Made by a program: the position numbers and the translations under genes. Below, one piece after another: positions 8,809 through 16,372 of a stretch of 64,000 nucleotides of DNA. The stretch spans positions 326,468 to 390,467 of the forward strand of contig NZ_KL370786.1 in assembly GCF_000701505.1 (NCBI RefSeq), given 5' to 3'. Position 1 is the stretch's first letter; each line of letters opens with the position of its first letter. The stretch comes from Dyadobacter crusticola DSM 16708 (GTDB lineage: Bacteria; Bacteroidota; Bacteroidia; Cytophagales; Spirosomataceae). The notes under the pieces are model-generated. The model was given only the letters and a program-made list of their open reading frames with translations. It was not told where the DNA came from and made no database searches.

Positions 8809-9204
8809 TTAAAGCGGCGACTTCCTGAAACTCACCACGCCGTTCTGATCTTTGGTGTAGACAGCCTGGCAATTTGCCCTGAAATCCGGATCGAAGTTCG
8901 GTTCAATGGGGATCAGCTTGGTTGGTGCGGGCTTTGAAGCGTCGAAAAAGTAAACCGTCGTACTGCCGTATTTCGTGTAGGGCATCAGGTCTCCGTACTT
9001 CTCCATTTCTTCCCAGGGGGTACCTTCCACAGTCACTGCGTATATCCGCATAATGGGGCCGGTGTTGTTTTCATTTCTGTAAACAGCTACCTCTTTGAAG
9101 TTTCCGGCGAGGTCATTTACGCCCGGCTGCGAAGTAGAATCGTAAACGATGTAGCCCAATACAACAGCCAGTAGCAGAACGAATATGAGTTTCTTGTTTT
9201 TCAA
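8809..9204 (-). CDS. hypothetical membrane-anchored protein
   Basis: A 131-residue protein with a single N-terminal membrane segment or uncleaved signal (residues about 5-22, KLIFVLLLAVVLGYIVY). The remaining 105 residues form a small extracytoplasmic domain. A Pro/Tyr-rich stretch (EKYGDLMPYTKYGSTTVYFFDASKP) and one cysteine are visible. I do not recognise a family. The gene has its own gap of about 100 bases to the alkaline phosphatase, so co-transcription is possible but not shown. Coding character is supported by its consistent reading frame, Lys-rich start and lack of a better frame on the other strand. Confidence 0.65.
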   Translation of the reverse strand: MKNKKLIFVLLLAVVLGYIVYDSTSQPGVNDLAGNFKEVAVYRNENNTGPIMRIYAVTVEGTPWEEMEKYGDLMPYTKYGSTTVYFFDASKPAPTKLIPIEPNFDPDFRANCQAVYTKDQNGVVSFRKSPL

Positions 9205-9331
9205 TTTCGGGCAAAAAAGTTGGTACGCCGGTAAAGTTAAGACAAGTACCGCGAATGTAACAACGCACCCGGTGGGTAAGGTGAAATAGGAGGGGATATT
9301 AACAATTTTTGATGACGAATTGCAGCGGCTT

Positions 9332-9952
9332 TTATCGCTTCAATAAGTTAAATTTTCGCGCAAGGTCAATGATGTTATTGACATCGAGTTTCGTGAAAAT
9401 TCTTTGTTTATGTGTACTCACAGTTGACGGAGAAATATCCAGTATTGCACCGATTTCTTTCAGCCATTTTCCTTCCAATAACAATTCGGCAACGCGCGCT
9501 TCGATCGGCGATAATGCAATTGATCCTTTAATTCTGATTAAATTAGGTTCACTGTTGGGAGAGTAAAGTAATTCGGGGTTAATGTATTTTTTCTTCTTCG
9601 CCATTAACACCAATGCCTGTTTTAAAGTCTCCGAATCTGCATTCTTTGAAATAAATCCATCGGCGCCTGCACGAAGATAAGTTGCGGCATATACTTTCTC
9701 ATCAAAACCTGTATTAATGAGAATTTTCACCTCTTTGTCAATCCTGTTTATCTTATTAATCATTTGCTCATTTTCGCCATCCGGAATACCAATATCCAGC
9801 ACAATTAAATCCAATTTATTTTCGGATAAAAATGCTAGACCTTCTTCGAATGTTGAAGCCTGAAATACTTCCGATTGCGGGTAGATTTCGGTGATGATTA
9901 ATTTTAATCCAAGATAAACCAAATGATGGTCATCGATGATCAGTACTCTCAT
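9332..9952 (-). CDS. LuxR/NarL-family response regulator (orphan)
   Basis: A 206-residue two-domain regulator. Residues 1-120 are a receiver domain with acidic pair DD at 7-8, phosphoacceptor Asp53 in LIVLDIGIP, the switch Thr in INTGFDE and the conserved Lys in FISKNAD. Residues about 140-205 are a LuxR-type helix-turn-helix (LSPIEARVAELLLEGKWLKEIGAILDISPSTVSTHKQRIFTKL). It should be phosphorylated by a histidine kinase and bind DNA as a dimer. No kinase gene is adjacent, so it is an orphan here. Its A+T content is higher than most neighbours. The neighbouring T9SS cargo gene, with a 15-base palindrome in its upstream region, is one possible target; that is inference. Confidence 0.92.
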   Translation of the reverse strand: MRVLIIDDHHLVYLGLKLIITEIYPQSEVFQASTFEEGLAFLSENKLDLIVLDIGIPDGENEQMINKINRIDKEVKILINTGFDEKVYAATYLRAGADGFISKNADSETLKQALVLMAKKKKYINPELLYSPNSEPNLIRIKGSIALSPIEARVAELLLEGKWLKEIGAILDISPSTVSTHKQRIFTKLDVNNIIDLARKFNLLKR

Positions 9953-9996
9953 TGCGAAATCAAAAGAAACATGTGGGTTAATCTAAAATGTACAAA

Positions 9997-10025
9997 ACAC
10001 CTCCTAAAAAGCTTTCAGGAGGTGT
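9997..10025 (-). terminator. intrinsic terminator of the T9SS cargo gene
   Basis: A 9-base perfect stem, ACACCTCCT at 9997-10005 with AGGAGGTGT at 10017-10025, encloses an 11-base loop. Read on the minus strand it is followed by TTTTGTACATTTT. It lies between the end of the cargo gene at 10070 and the response regulator start at 9952, so it should end the cargo transcript. On the plus strand it is followed by a weaker T stretch. Confidence 0.75.
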
Positions 10026-10069
10026 AAGATTTTACTCAACGTTAAAATTGGTGTCTCGGTCGCCCGGGA

Positions 10070-11563
10070 TTATTTTGTAACAATCACTTTTTGAGTATTG
10101 TAAGATCCATTATCCGAAACTGTTTTGACCATATACAAGCCGGGCGACAAGCGCGACATGTCGATTTTGTTATCCCCGTTCGCTACTTTTTTCGAGAATA
10201 GCGGGATACCCGACAGGTTGTAAATAGTCACTTCGGAAACATTACCGGAAGAGAGGTTTTTGACAGTCAGCATATCCGCAACCGGGTTCGGGTGCAGCAA
10301 TACGTCACTTGTCTTTTCAAATCCAACATTTCTCACAGAGCTCAATGAAAATGTTCCATCGAAGTCTACCATTTTCAGGCGGTAAAGGTTTTCTCCTGCA
10401 AATGGATTTGCGTCTACAAATTCATAGTGTGTGATAATGTTGCTTTCACCTTTGGCAAGCACGGTACCGATTTGCTCCCATGCTTTTCCATCGTTACTCC
10501 GCTGAATTTCGAAACGGTCGCTTTGACTTTCGGATGTGGTTTTCCATTCCAGCTTCGCACTTTTCACGTTCTCACCCGATTTTTTAGCTGAGAATGAAGC
10601 TAATGTGACAGGAAGCGGGTCTGAATTGTATATATAAGTTAGACAAACACCCGCGGAAGCGAAAGTGGTCACGTCGCTGGCAGTATTACCGCCTTGAATA
10701 TTGATGATATATGCGCCCAAAGCTTGTGCATCAAATGTGACATTACCCTCGCCGGCATATGCTTCCGGTACACCTCCTAAATCTTCGCTGGATGATTGTG
10801 CCGAGGAAATATCATAGTACGTCAGGGTTTGTCCCTCAGCCAGGACGAGGTTTTGAGCATTAGGCGATGCTGCAAAGGTTTTCAGCGCCGGTAAAGCCTG
10901 GAAATAGTCGCCGGGTCCGTTCAGGAACACCTCGGCTCCGATCTGCAAAGTACGTATTCTCGCAGCAGTCGTGGCCGTTATTCCGATGGTTGGATTTGAC
11001 GCGAAGGTTGAGCCAAATACCACAACGTTGTTCAGGACAGCGCTCGGGTTGAGCTGTACAGCCTTCGGAACTTCAATGGTGGAATTCCACTCCGTCGCTT
11101 GAACGCCTTTTACATTACAGTTTGTGATTGTATTGCTAACCCTGACAAGCGTTATGCCGCCCCCGGGTGCTGTGTTGCCGCCTTCAACCGCGGTGAAATC
11201 GGCAGAGGTACTTCCCTGTGGAGCCGTAAAGCCAGCTGTCGGGAATGCATAGTCAATGCGATAAGTTACGCCAGGCTGGCCTGTCAGGACGAATTCTCCG
11301 TTTGTATTGGTTAGTGCGTAGGAAACCGGCACCAGCGTGGAAGAACCGCTCACTACTCTGCTAAGCCGAACAACTACGGCTCCGACCCCTTGTGTGCTTC
11401 CTTCGACATTTACAACGCCGGTGATAGTCGCCGTATGATCGACATCGTGGTTAGGTGCTGGCAGGAGCGGAAGTGTCTGAGCAATGATATCGGAACCGGC
11501 TGTAAGCAAGCCAAATGAAAGGGCGAGCTTTAACATTAATGATTTTGTAGATGTTGTTTTCAT
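10070..11563 (-). CDS. T9SS type A sorting domain-containing secreted protein
   Basis: A 497-residue secreted protein. ATG 11563 is chosen because a signal peptide follows (MKTTSTKSLMLKLALSFGLL, cleavage after IIAQ); the frame stays open upstream but the 50 extra residues lack sense as a signal. Residues about 35-110 resemble a carboxypeptidase-regulatory/SdrD-like beta sandwich. A large Thr/Ala/Gly-rich region follows. Residues about 310-405 carry the SFSAKK...LEWKT...FEIQRSNDG module common in Bacteroidota exoproteins. The end (about 425-497) is a type A sorting domain with HPNPVADMLTVKN and LSPGLYMVKT. It is therefore exported through the type IX system and probably surface-bound or released. 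No enzymatic domain is visible; a structural or adhesive role is a guess. Confidence 0.9.
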   Translation of the reverse strand: MKTTSTKSLMLKLALSFGLLTAGSDIIAQTLPLLPAPNHDVDHTATITGVVNVEGSTQGVGAVVVRLSRVVSGSSTLVPVSYALTNTNGEFVLTGQPGVTYRIDYAFPTAGFTAPQGSTSADFTAVEGGNTAPGGGITLVRVSNTITNCNVKGVQATEWNSTIEVPKAVQLNPSAVLNNVVVFGSTFASNPTIGITATTAARIRTLQIGAEVFLNGPGDYFQALPALKTFAASPNAQNLVLAEGQTLTYYDISSAQSSSEDLGGVPEAYAGEGNVTFDAQALGAYIINIQGGNTASDVTTFASAGVCLTYIYNSDPLPVTLASFSAKKSGENVKSAKLEWKTTSESQSDRFEIQRSNDGKAWEQIGTVLAKGESNIITHYEFVDANPFAGENLYRLKMVDFDGTFSLSSVRNVGFEKTSDVLLHPNPVADMLTVKNLSSGNVSEVTIYNLSGIPLFSKKVANGDNKIDMSRLSPGLYMVKTVSDNGSYNTQKVIVTK

Positions 11564-12122
11564 AACTAGTTGAACGTGTAATACAATAAAGAACTGTGTA
11601 GCATGTAGAAATACATTGCGAGTTACTTTGATTGCCAAAACTAGTTTTTTTTTAGCCACAGAGACAGTATGTGATACCGGAAATGTCCAATTTGGACACA
11701 TCTCTAAAACCACTAGAAGTTTTACTACACCTTAGCTGTTTAAAAATTTATACTGATTGTAGAAAGAAGCTGATATTGCGAATATGCCCTTGTAAGTCGC
11801 TGATAAAAGTGTATCAAAGCGGGGCGGCAATTTTCCCTTTAAAACACAAAATCTTGTAAAAAGGAATTCTTTTGGCGAGTGACATGGAACAGATAAGAAG
11901 AAGTAATGATAATGAGAATAGATGGATATTCAATATCGAAATGAGTGTATAATATTTAAATATCAGTTCGCTAGTAGAATGAATTTATAATCCGATTAGC
12001 TGAATAATTGAATGCATTAATTGAACATGGAAGTATTATTACTCAGCTATATTGAACATTAAAATAAAAGTTGTTGTCGCGTGAATAGAAGCGCATTAAA
12101 CCACAGGTTATTTTATTTGCAT
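11564..12122. other. AT-rich intergenic region, no gene seen
   Basis: This 559-base gap is clearly more AT-rich than its surroundings, particularly 11860-12120. I find no convincing coding frame. It holds the promoter side of the T9SS cargo gene: a minus-strand TAGTTTTG (11643-11636), matching the Bacteroidota -7 element TAnnTTTG, and the palindrome at 11684-11698. A 9-base direct repeat ATTGAACAT occurs near 12020 and again at 12051. Base composition alone does not show whether the region is a transfer scar. Confidence 0.6.
11684..11698. promoter_or_regulatory. 15-bp palindrome, candidate operator for the T9SS cargo gene
   Basis: TGTCCAA and TTGGACA flank a central T at 11691, giving a perfect odd palindrome. 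It is about 120 bases upstream of the cargo gene start and about 41-62 bases upstream of a candidate -7 element TAGTTTTG (minus strand, 11643-11636). That is a typical place for an activator site. The binding protein is unknown. Confidence 0.45.
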
Positions 12123-13628
12123 TTACCGGGCTGATGCCACGTCGGCTGCGCTGATTTCGCCCGCGGTTTTTGCAAATTTTTGCCGCGCATAGCTGCTTAC
12201 CGCAGCAAGCTGCGCGTCTGTCATAAAGCCGAAGGCGGGCATTGCTTCGCCGGTGGGCGATTGCGAACCTTTCAGGATAAAACGGATCAATGTAGTCTTG
12301 TCGCCCGCGAGGCGGCCGGAAGTGAGCAGCGAAGGAAACGAACCCGGAACACCCTGCCCGTCGCTCTTGTGGCAGGACGCACAGAAGTTAACATACAATG
12401 CAGCCGGGTCGCTGCCCTCGGATTCGGCGGTTTTCCTGGCTAGTCGCGCAGCTTTCGGGATGGTACCTGCGCGGGTGATCCGAATAATGCGGTCGTCGGT
12501 TTTGATCGGGAAATTAGGGGCCGGGTTCCAGTCGCGGTTGCTGGTGGAGATATAGATGTCGCCTGATGGAGAAACGCACACATCCCGCAGCCTGCCATAC
12601 TTTTTACTGAAAACAATGTCCTCGCTGGTAATTTTCTGCTGCTTCTCGTCTAGTCTGAGCACGCGCAGACTTTGGTCTTTCAGCGTCGTGAGCAGCAATG
12701 CATTGTTCCACTCAGGGATATTACCTTTAAAATAATCCATTCCGGCGGGGGCAATCGTGGGAGTCCAGGCTTTTACCGGCGTAACAGCCGAATCCGGACA
12801 GTTATCCCGCTCTTCGGGCAAGTCGCAAAAACCGGCAACAGCGGGCCAACCGTAACTTTTTCGCTCTTGTACCAGGTTCACTTCGTCGTCGGTTGCGTCG
12901 CCGTGCTCGGCAATGAAGAGATTTCCATTGGCAGTATAGGTAAGTCCCTGCGGCACGCGGAAGCCCATTGCCCAGGCAGGGCTGCCGGGATAGGGGTTGT
13001 CTTTGGGAATGCTGCCGTCCAGGTTGAGTCGCAGCACTTTCCCGTTTGCAAATGCGGGATCCTGGATCGTTTCCTTATGTTTCAGATCGCCGGTAGCCCA
13101 AAGTATTTTCCAGTCTTTGCTGATCACCAGCCTCGATCCATTGTGGCCCAGATAACCCGGGATCTGGTAAAGCAGCTTGGGCTGAACAAGTATTTTCCCA
13201 TTGTAAGTATAGCGGACCAGCTTCGATACAATCGTCGAATCACTTTCGATGTGACTGTAATTGATAAAAACGTGCGGGTACTTCTGCCAGTCGGGATGCA
13301 GTACCATGCTCATTAGGCCAAGCCGCTTGCGGTAGTAATCTTTGATCTGTAAAATGTCGATGAGCTGGCCTGTCTTCGGATTGAGCCTGGTTACTTTCCC
13401 GTCCTGGTCTGTAAACCAGATCCAGTTATCGGGTCCCCAGGCCATATCCCAAACCACATTCAGGTTTGTGGCCACTGTTTCCAGTTTCAGGAGCGTAGAA
13501 TCCAGCTTGTAATTTTCACTTTCAAACTGCGCAGGTAAGTCGCTTCTGAATGCGCGGTAGCCGGCAGAAAACAGGCAGGTCGCGATCCCGCCCGCTACCA
13601 CGCATAAACCAAAGATCCATTTTCTCAT
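12123..13628 (-). CDS. soluble PQQ-type sugar (aldose/sorbosone) dehydrogenase fused to cytochrome c
   Basis: A 501-residue protein with an N-terminal membrane/signal segment (residues about 4-24). Residues about 50-390 form a six-bladed propeller of the glucose/sorbosone dehydrogenase family, with YLGHNGSRLVIS, NPYPGSPAWAMGFRVPQGLTY and FIAEHGDATDDEVN as recognisable blade motifs that bind PQQ and calcium in characterised members. The C terminus is a class I cytochrome c with haem motif CASCH (Cys416, Cys419, His420) and a likely Met ligand near 463 (EAMPAFG). The enzyme would oxidise an aldose in the periplasm and pass electrons through the haem. Its start overlaps the carboxypeptidase stop by ATGA (13625-13628), so the two are translationally coupled and form the end of the sigma/FecR/SusCD operon. 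Confidence 0.9.
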   Translation of the reverse strand: MRKWIFGLCVVAGGIATCLFSAGYRAFRSDLPAQFESENYKLDSTLLKLETVATNLNVVWDMAWGPDNWIWFTDQDGKVTRLNPKTGQLIDILQIKDYYRKRLGLMSMVLHPDWQKYPHVFINYSHIESDSTIVSKLVRYTYNGKILVQPKLLYQIPGYLGHNGSRLVISKDWKILWATGDLKHKETIQDPAFANGKVLRLNLDGSIPKDNPYPGSPAWAMGFRVPQGLTYTANGNLFIAEHGDATDDEVNLVQERKSYGWPAVAGFCDLPEERDNCPDSAVTPVKAWTPTIAPAGMDYFKGNIPEWNNALLLTTLKDQSLRVLRLDEKQQKITSEDIVFSKKYGRLRDVCVSPSGDIYISTSNRDWNPAPNFPIKTDDRIIRITRAGTIPKAARLARKTAESEGSDPAALYVNFCASCHKSDGQGVPGSFPSLLTSGRLAGDKTTLIRFILKGSQSPTGEAMPAFGFMTDAQLAAVSSYARQKFAKTAGEISAADVASAR

Positions 13629-14890
13629 TTCGCCGGGTTTTCTTCAAAATAATCATAAAAAACATTCGGCAGCTGACTTCCCAGGAGAAGCCAGTCCTTG
13701 GCCACTGGCGCTTTTTTCAGACCTTCTACCCACTCGTAATTCAGCTCATACACGGCGGCTTCAATGCCGAACCTTTCCATAAAACCTTCGCCCAACGTGC
13801 CGGGATTGCGGAAGCCAGGTTTGGTAGAGCCTTCGGTGAACCAGGTATGCTTTCTTAAGAGTGCATCCAGTCTCGCCATATTGGCCAGGTAGGCAGTGAT
13901 ATCACCATCCGGGCGGCTCACGTGCAGGTTTCCGCCATTGTCATTGTGTACATCCAGGGCGAGATCAGGTTTCTTCTTTTCGTTGACCATTTTGTGCAGC
14001 CATTTTTCCAGATAAAAGTTTTCCGGCGCGATCAGTGAGTCGGCGGGTTTGTCCCATTTTCGGTTCAAATCGTAGCCGTTTGCATTGAAACGCGTCTTGC
14101 CGCGGGCTACCCCGTCTTTATTCGCCATTGGTAAAATGTACACGCAATACCTTTTCAGCCACTTTCTGGACGCTTCATCATTTTGCAAAAGCCTGTTCAC
14201 AAAACCTTCCAGCGTCCAGTTGCCGCCTGCTTCAAATGAGTGCGCGCGGCCGCGGAGAAACAGCTTTTTAGGCGCTTTCTCGTTTCCGATCGTGATAATT
14301 TCAAGCGAGCGGCCCTCGGCAGTTTGCCCGATGCGATCAATTTTGACCAGCTTATTGGTTTTAATTTTGCCCAAAAACCTGTCGAGATCACTAATGCGAT
14401 AAGGCTCGATACTGGCAATGTAAACACTTGGTCCGGTCATCTTAATCTTGATCTGCAGGCGGTTGTCAGGCAGGAATTCGGCAGGGCGGGTTTCCCAGGT
14501 TTTGTTGTCAAAAGAAACCACGATCGGCGACTGTTTGGAAATCGGGCTGGCGTGGGTATTGTTCCAGATATTGTCGAAGTTTTGAAGGATCACCGTCACT
14601 TCCATTCCCGTTTGCGCCTCCACTCTGAAATGCCAGTGGTTATTGGCCCGGTTCTGTGCAAAGCGCTCGTAGTCGTAAACCAGACTGCCGAGTACCCGTC
14701 CCTGCGCATCGATTTCCCAATTCATAGGAGAGGCGTTTTCGAAGCCGGTATTGATGAATACTTTGGGCATTGCCACTGTGTCTGTTTGCGCGGCCCGAAC
14801 GCCCGATTCCAAATTTGCAGCGGGCGAAAGCTTGGTTGTAAATGCAGCCGAAACGATCAGCAACATGCGTAATAATGCATTACTATTCAT
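13625..14890 (-). CDS. M14 family zinc carboxypeptidase, secreted
   Basis: A 421-residue protein with a signal peptide (residues 1 to about 25). An N-terminal beta domain (about 45-165), like that of cytosolic carboxypeptidase-type M14 enzymes, precedes the catalytic domain (about 170-415). Zinc ligands are visible: His217 and Glu220 in RAHSFEAGGNW, and His315 in LDVHNDNGG. NANGYDLNRKW (about 269-279) matches the substrate-binding Asn-Arg segment. The general base is probably Glu382 in AVYELNYEW. It would remove C-terminal residues or cleave side-chain amide links of peptides or peptidoglycan fragments; the specificity cannot be read. It lies 28 bases downstream of susD and overlaps the sugar dehydrogenase by 4 bases, so its substrate is probably related to the ligand taken up by the SusCD pair. 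Confidence 0.88.
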   Translation of the reverse strand: MNSNALLRMLLIVSAAFTTKLSPAANLESGVRAAQTDTVAMPKVFINTGFENASPMNWEIDAQGRVLGSLVYDYERFAQNRANNHWHFRVEAQTGMEVTVILQNFDNIWNNTHASPISKQSPIVVSFDNKTWETRPAEFLPDNRLQIKIKMTGPSVYIASIEPYRISDLDRFLGKIKTNKLVKIDRIGQTAEGRSLEIITIGNEKAPKKLFLRGRAHSFEAGGNWTLEGFVNRLLQNDEASRKWLKRYCVYILPMANKDGVARGKTRFNANGYDLNRKWDKPADSLIAPENFYLEKWLHKMVNEKKKPDLALDVHNDNGGNLHVSRPDGDITAYLANMARLDALLRKHTWFTEGSTKPGFRNPGTLGEGFMERFGIEAAVYELNYEWVEGLKKAPVAKDWLLLGSQLPNVFYDYFEENPAK

Positions 14891-14918
14891 ATCATAAATG
14901 TTGGTCTGAGATCAAAAA

Positions 14919-16361
14919 TCAGAATGTATAACCGGGATTTTGTTTGATACCTGCCGGGTTCACATCAATCTGTGTTTGCGGTATAGGGAAAACAGCATTG
15001 AATTCGGCAACGACGGGCGCATTGAAATGTGCATTCATTACCGCTACCGAGCGACCGGTACGAACGAGGTCAAACCAGCGGTGGCCTTCAAAAGCAAGCT
15101 CCACCTGCCGCTCGCGCTCAATCGCAAGTCCAAATGCAGCCTTTGACAACCCTGCGGGCAAAACCGCCAGCTTGGCGCGCTTTCTCACTGCATTGATCGC
15201 CTCGTAAGCTTCGGCAGTAGGTCCGTTATTCACTTCATTGAGCGCCTCGGAGTACATTAGAAGTATGTCTGCATATCTCAAAACGACCCAGTTGTTATCC
15301 GCGTCACCTTCGGCAAATGGGGTGTCGCGATATTTCAGAGTGTAGGGGTCAGCGACGAATTTACCGGTGGTATTGTCTGTATACCCTACCGCTAGCGATG
15401 CAGCCTTTCTCGCGTCGCCGGGTTCGTACGCATTGATCAGGTCGGTAGTGGGAATGTTCCGTCCGCTTGCAAAGCCGATCTGGATCACCGAGCTGCCCGA
15501 GTTACGCGGGGCGAAGTTGTTGTAAAAACTACTTCCCGTACCCGTTCCGCCTTTTTTAAACTGAACCTCGAAAATCGACTCTTCATTGTTCGCATTCGCA
15601 ACCGGCCATAATGCAGCATAATCGTCAAGCAGCTTGTAAGTACCCTGCGCAATCACTTCTTTCAGGATATCCCTTGCCTTTACATAATCGCGGACCGTGA
15701 GATATACTTTGCCAAGCAATGCCTTCGCGGCGCCTCTGGTGGCTCTTCCAACATCATTTCCCGAATAGGAGAGAGGCAGCTGTGCACTCGCTTCCGTCAG
15801 GTCTGTGATGATCTGCGTGTAAACTTCCGACTGCGGCACGCGCGCCTGGCTGTAACCTTCGTCCACGGACTTGGTCTCAGATAAAACCAGAGGCACATCG
15901 CCGAAAGTACGCACCATATTAAAGTACATCAGCGCACGCAGGAATTTCGCTTCTCCGATAAACCGCTGGCGCAATGCGTCGTCCATCGTTGCACCGGCAA
16001 TATGGCCCAGAACCGCATTGCAGGCCAGGATCCCGCGGTAAGTATCGATCCACATCAGACGGATAATCTCGTTTGTCGACGACATTTTGAATTGATCGAG
16101 CTCCGCATCGGGCAGGTTGCCGCCACCTTCCCAGTTCATCGTATTGTCCGACCTTACTTCCGAAACATTGTAGTAGGCATACCCATATTCTCCGGGTGCA
16201 GCGAGCATTCCGTAAGCCGCCGTAAGGGCAGCCTGCATATCAGATGCATTTTTATAAAAATTACCAACGTTGGCTGTGTCCCTTGGTGAAAGATCAAGGA
16301 AGTCGGAACAACCGGCTGACAAAAATACCAGTGAGGCAAGTGCTATTTTATGAATTTTCAT
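14919..16361 (-). CDS. RagB/SusD family nutrient-binding outer membrane lipoprotein
   Basis: A 480-residue SusD homologue. Lipobox SAGC at residue 18, after MKIHKIALASLVFL, gives surface lipidation. FLDLSPRDTANVGNFYKNASDMQAAL is the typical N terminus. Tetratricopeptide-like helices fill the N-terminal half, including the RFIGEAKFLRALMYFNMVRTFGDVPLV segment. The C-terminal domain holds RYADILLMYSEALNEVN and RERQVELAFEGHRWFDLVRTGR, classic SusD motifs. SusD caps the SusC barrel and captures oligosaccharide or peptide ligands on the cell surface. It lies 11 bases downstream of susC in the same operon. The ligand is not known; the downstream M14 peptidase and sugar dehydrogenase point to a glycopeptide or mixed substrate by inference only. 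Confidence 0.95.
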   Translation of the reverse strand: MKIHKIALASLVFLSAGCSDFLDLSPRDTANVGNFYKNASDMQAALTAAYGMLAAPGEYGYAYYNVSEVRSDNTMNWEGGGNLPDAELDQFKMSSTNEIIRLMWIDTYRGILACNAVLGHIAGATMDDALRQRFIGEAKFLRALMYFNMVRTFGDVPLVLSETKSVDEGYSQARVPQSEVYTQIITDLTEASAQLPLSYSGNDVGRATRGAAKALLGKVYLTVRDYVKARDILKEVIAQGTYKLLDDYAALWPVANANNEESIFEVQFKKGGTGTGSSFYNNFAPRNSGSSVIQIGFASGRNIPTTDLINAYEPGDARKAASLAVGYTDNTTGKFVADPYTLKYRDTPFAEGDADNNWVVLRYADILLMYSEALNEVNNGPTAEAYEAINAVRKRAKLAVLPAGLSKAAFGLAIERERQVELAFEGHRWFDLVRTGRSVAVMNAHFNAPVVAEFNAVFPIPQTQIDVNPAGIKQNPGYTF

Positions 16362-16372
16362 ATCGGGTTTAG

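Noticed and set aside
11671..11859. Open frame of 62 codons in the AT-rich gap upstream of the T9SS cargo gene
   Set aside because: It overlaps the palindrome, begins next to the probable promoter of the cargo gene, and shows no family or coding bias.
12011..12060. Short direct repeats of ATTGAACAT considered as a CRISPR or iteron start
   Set aside because: There are only two copies 31 bases apart in AT-rich sequence, with no further units, so chance is likely.
12672..13316. Open frame of 214 codons on the plus strand inside the sugar dehydrogenase gene
   Set aside because: The dehydrogenase frame on the other strand has unambiguous propeller and haem motifs; the plus frame has none.
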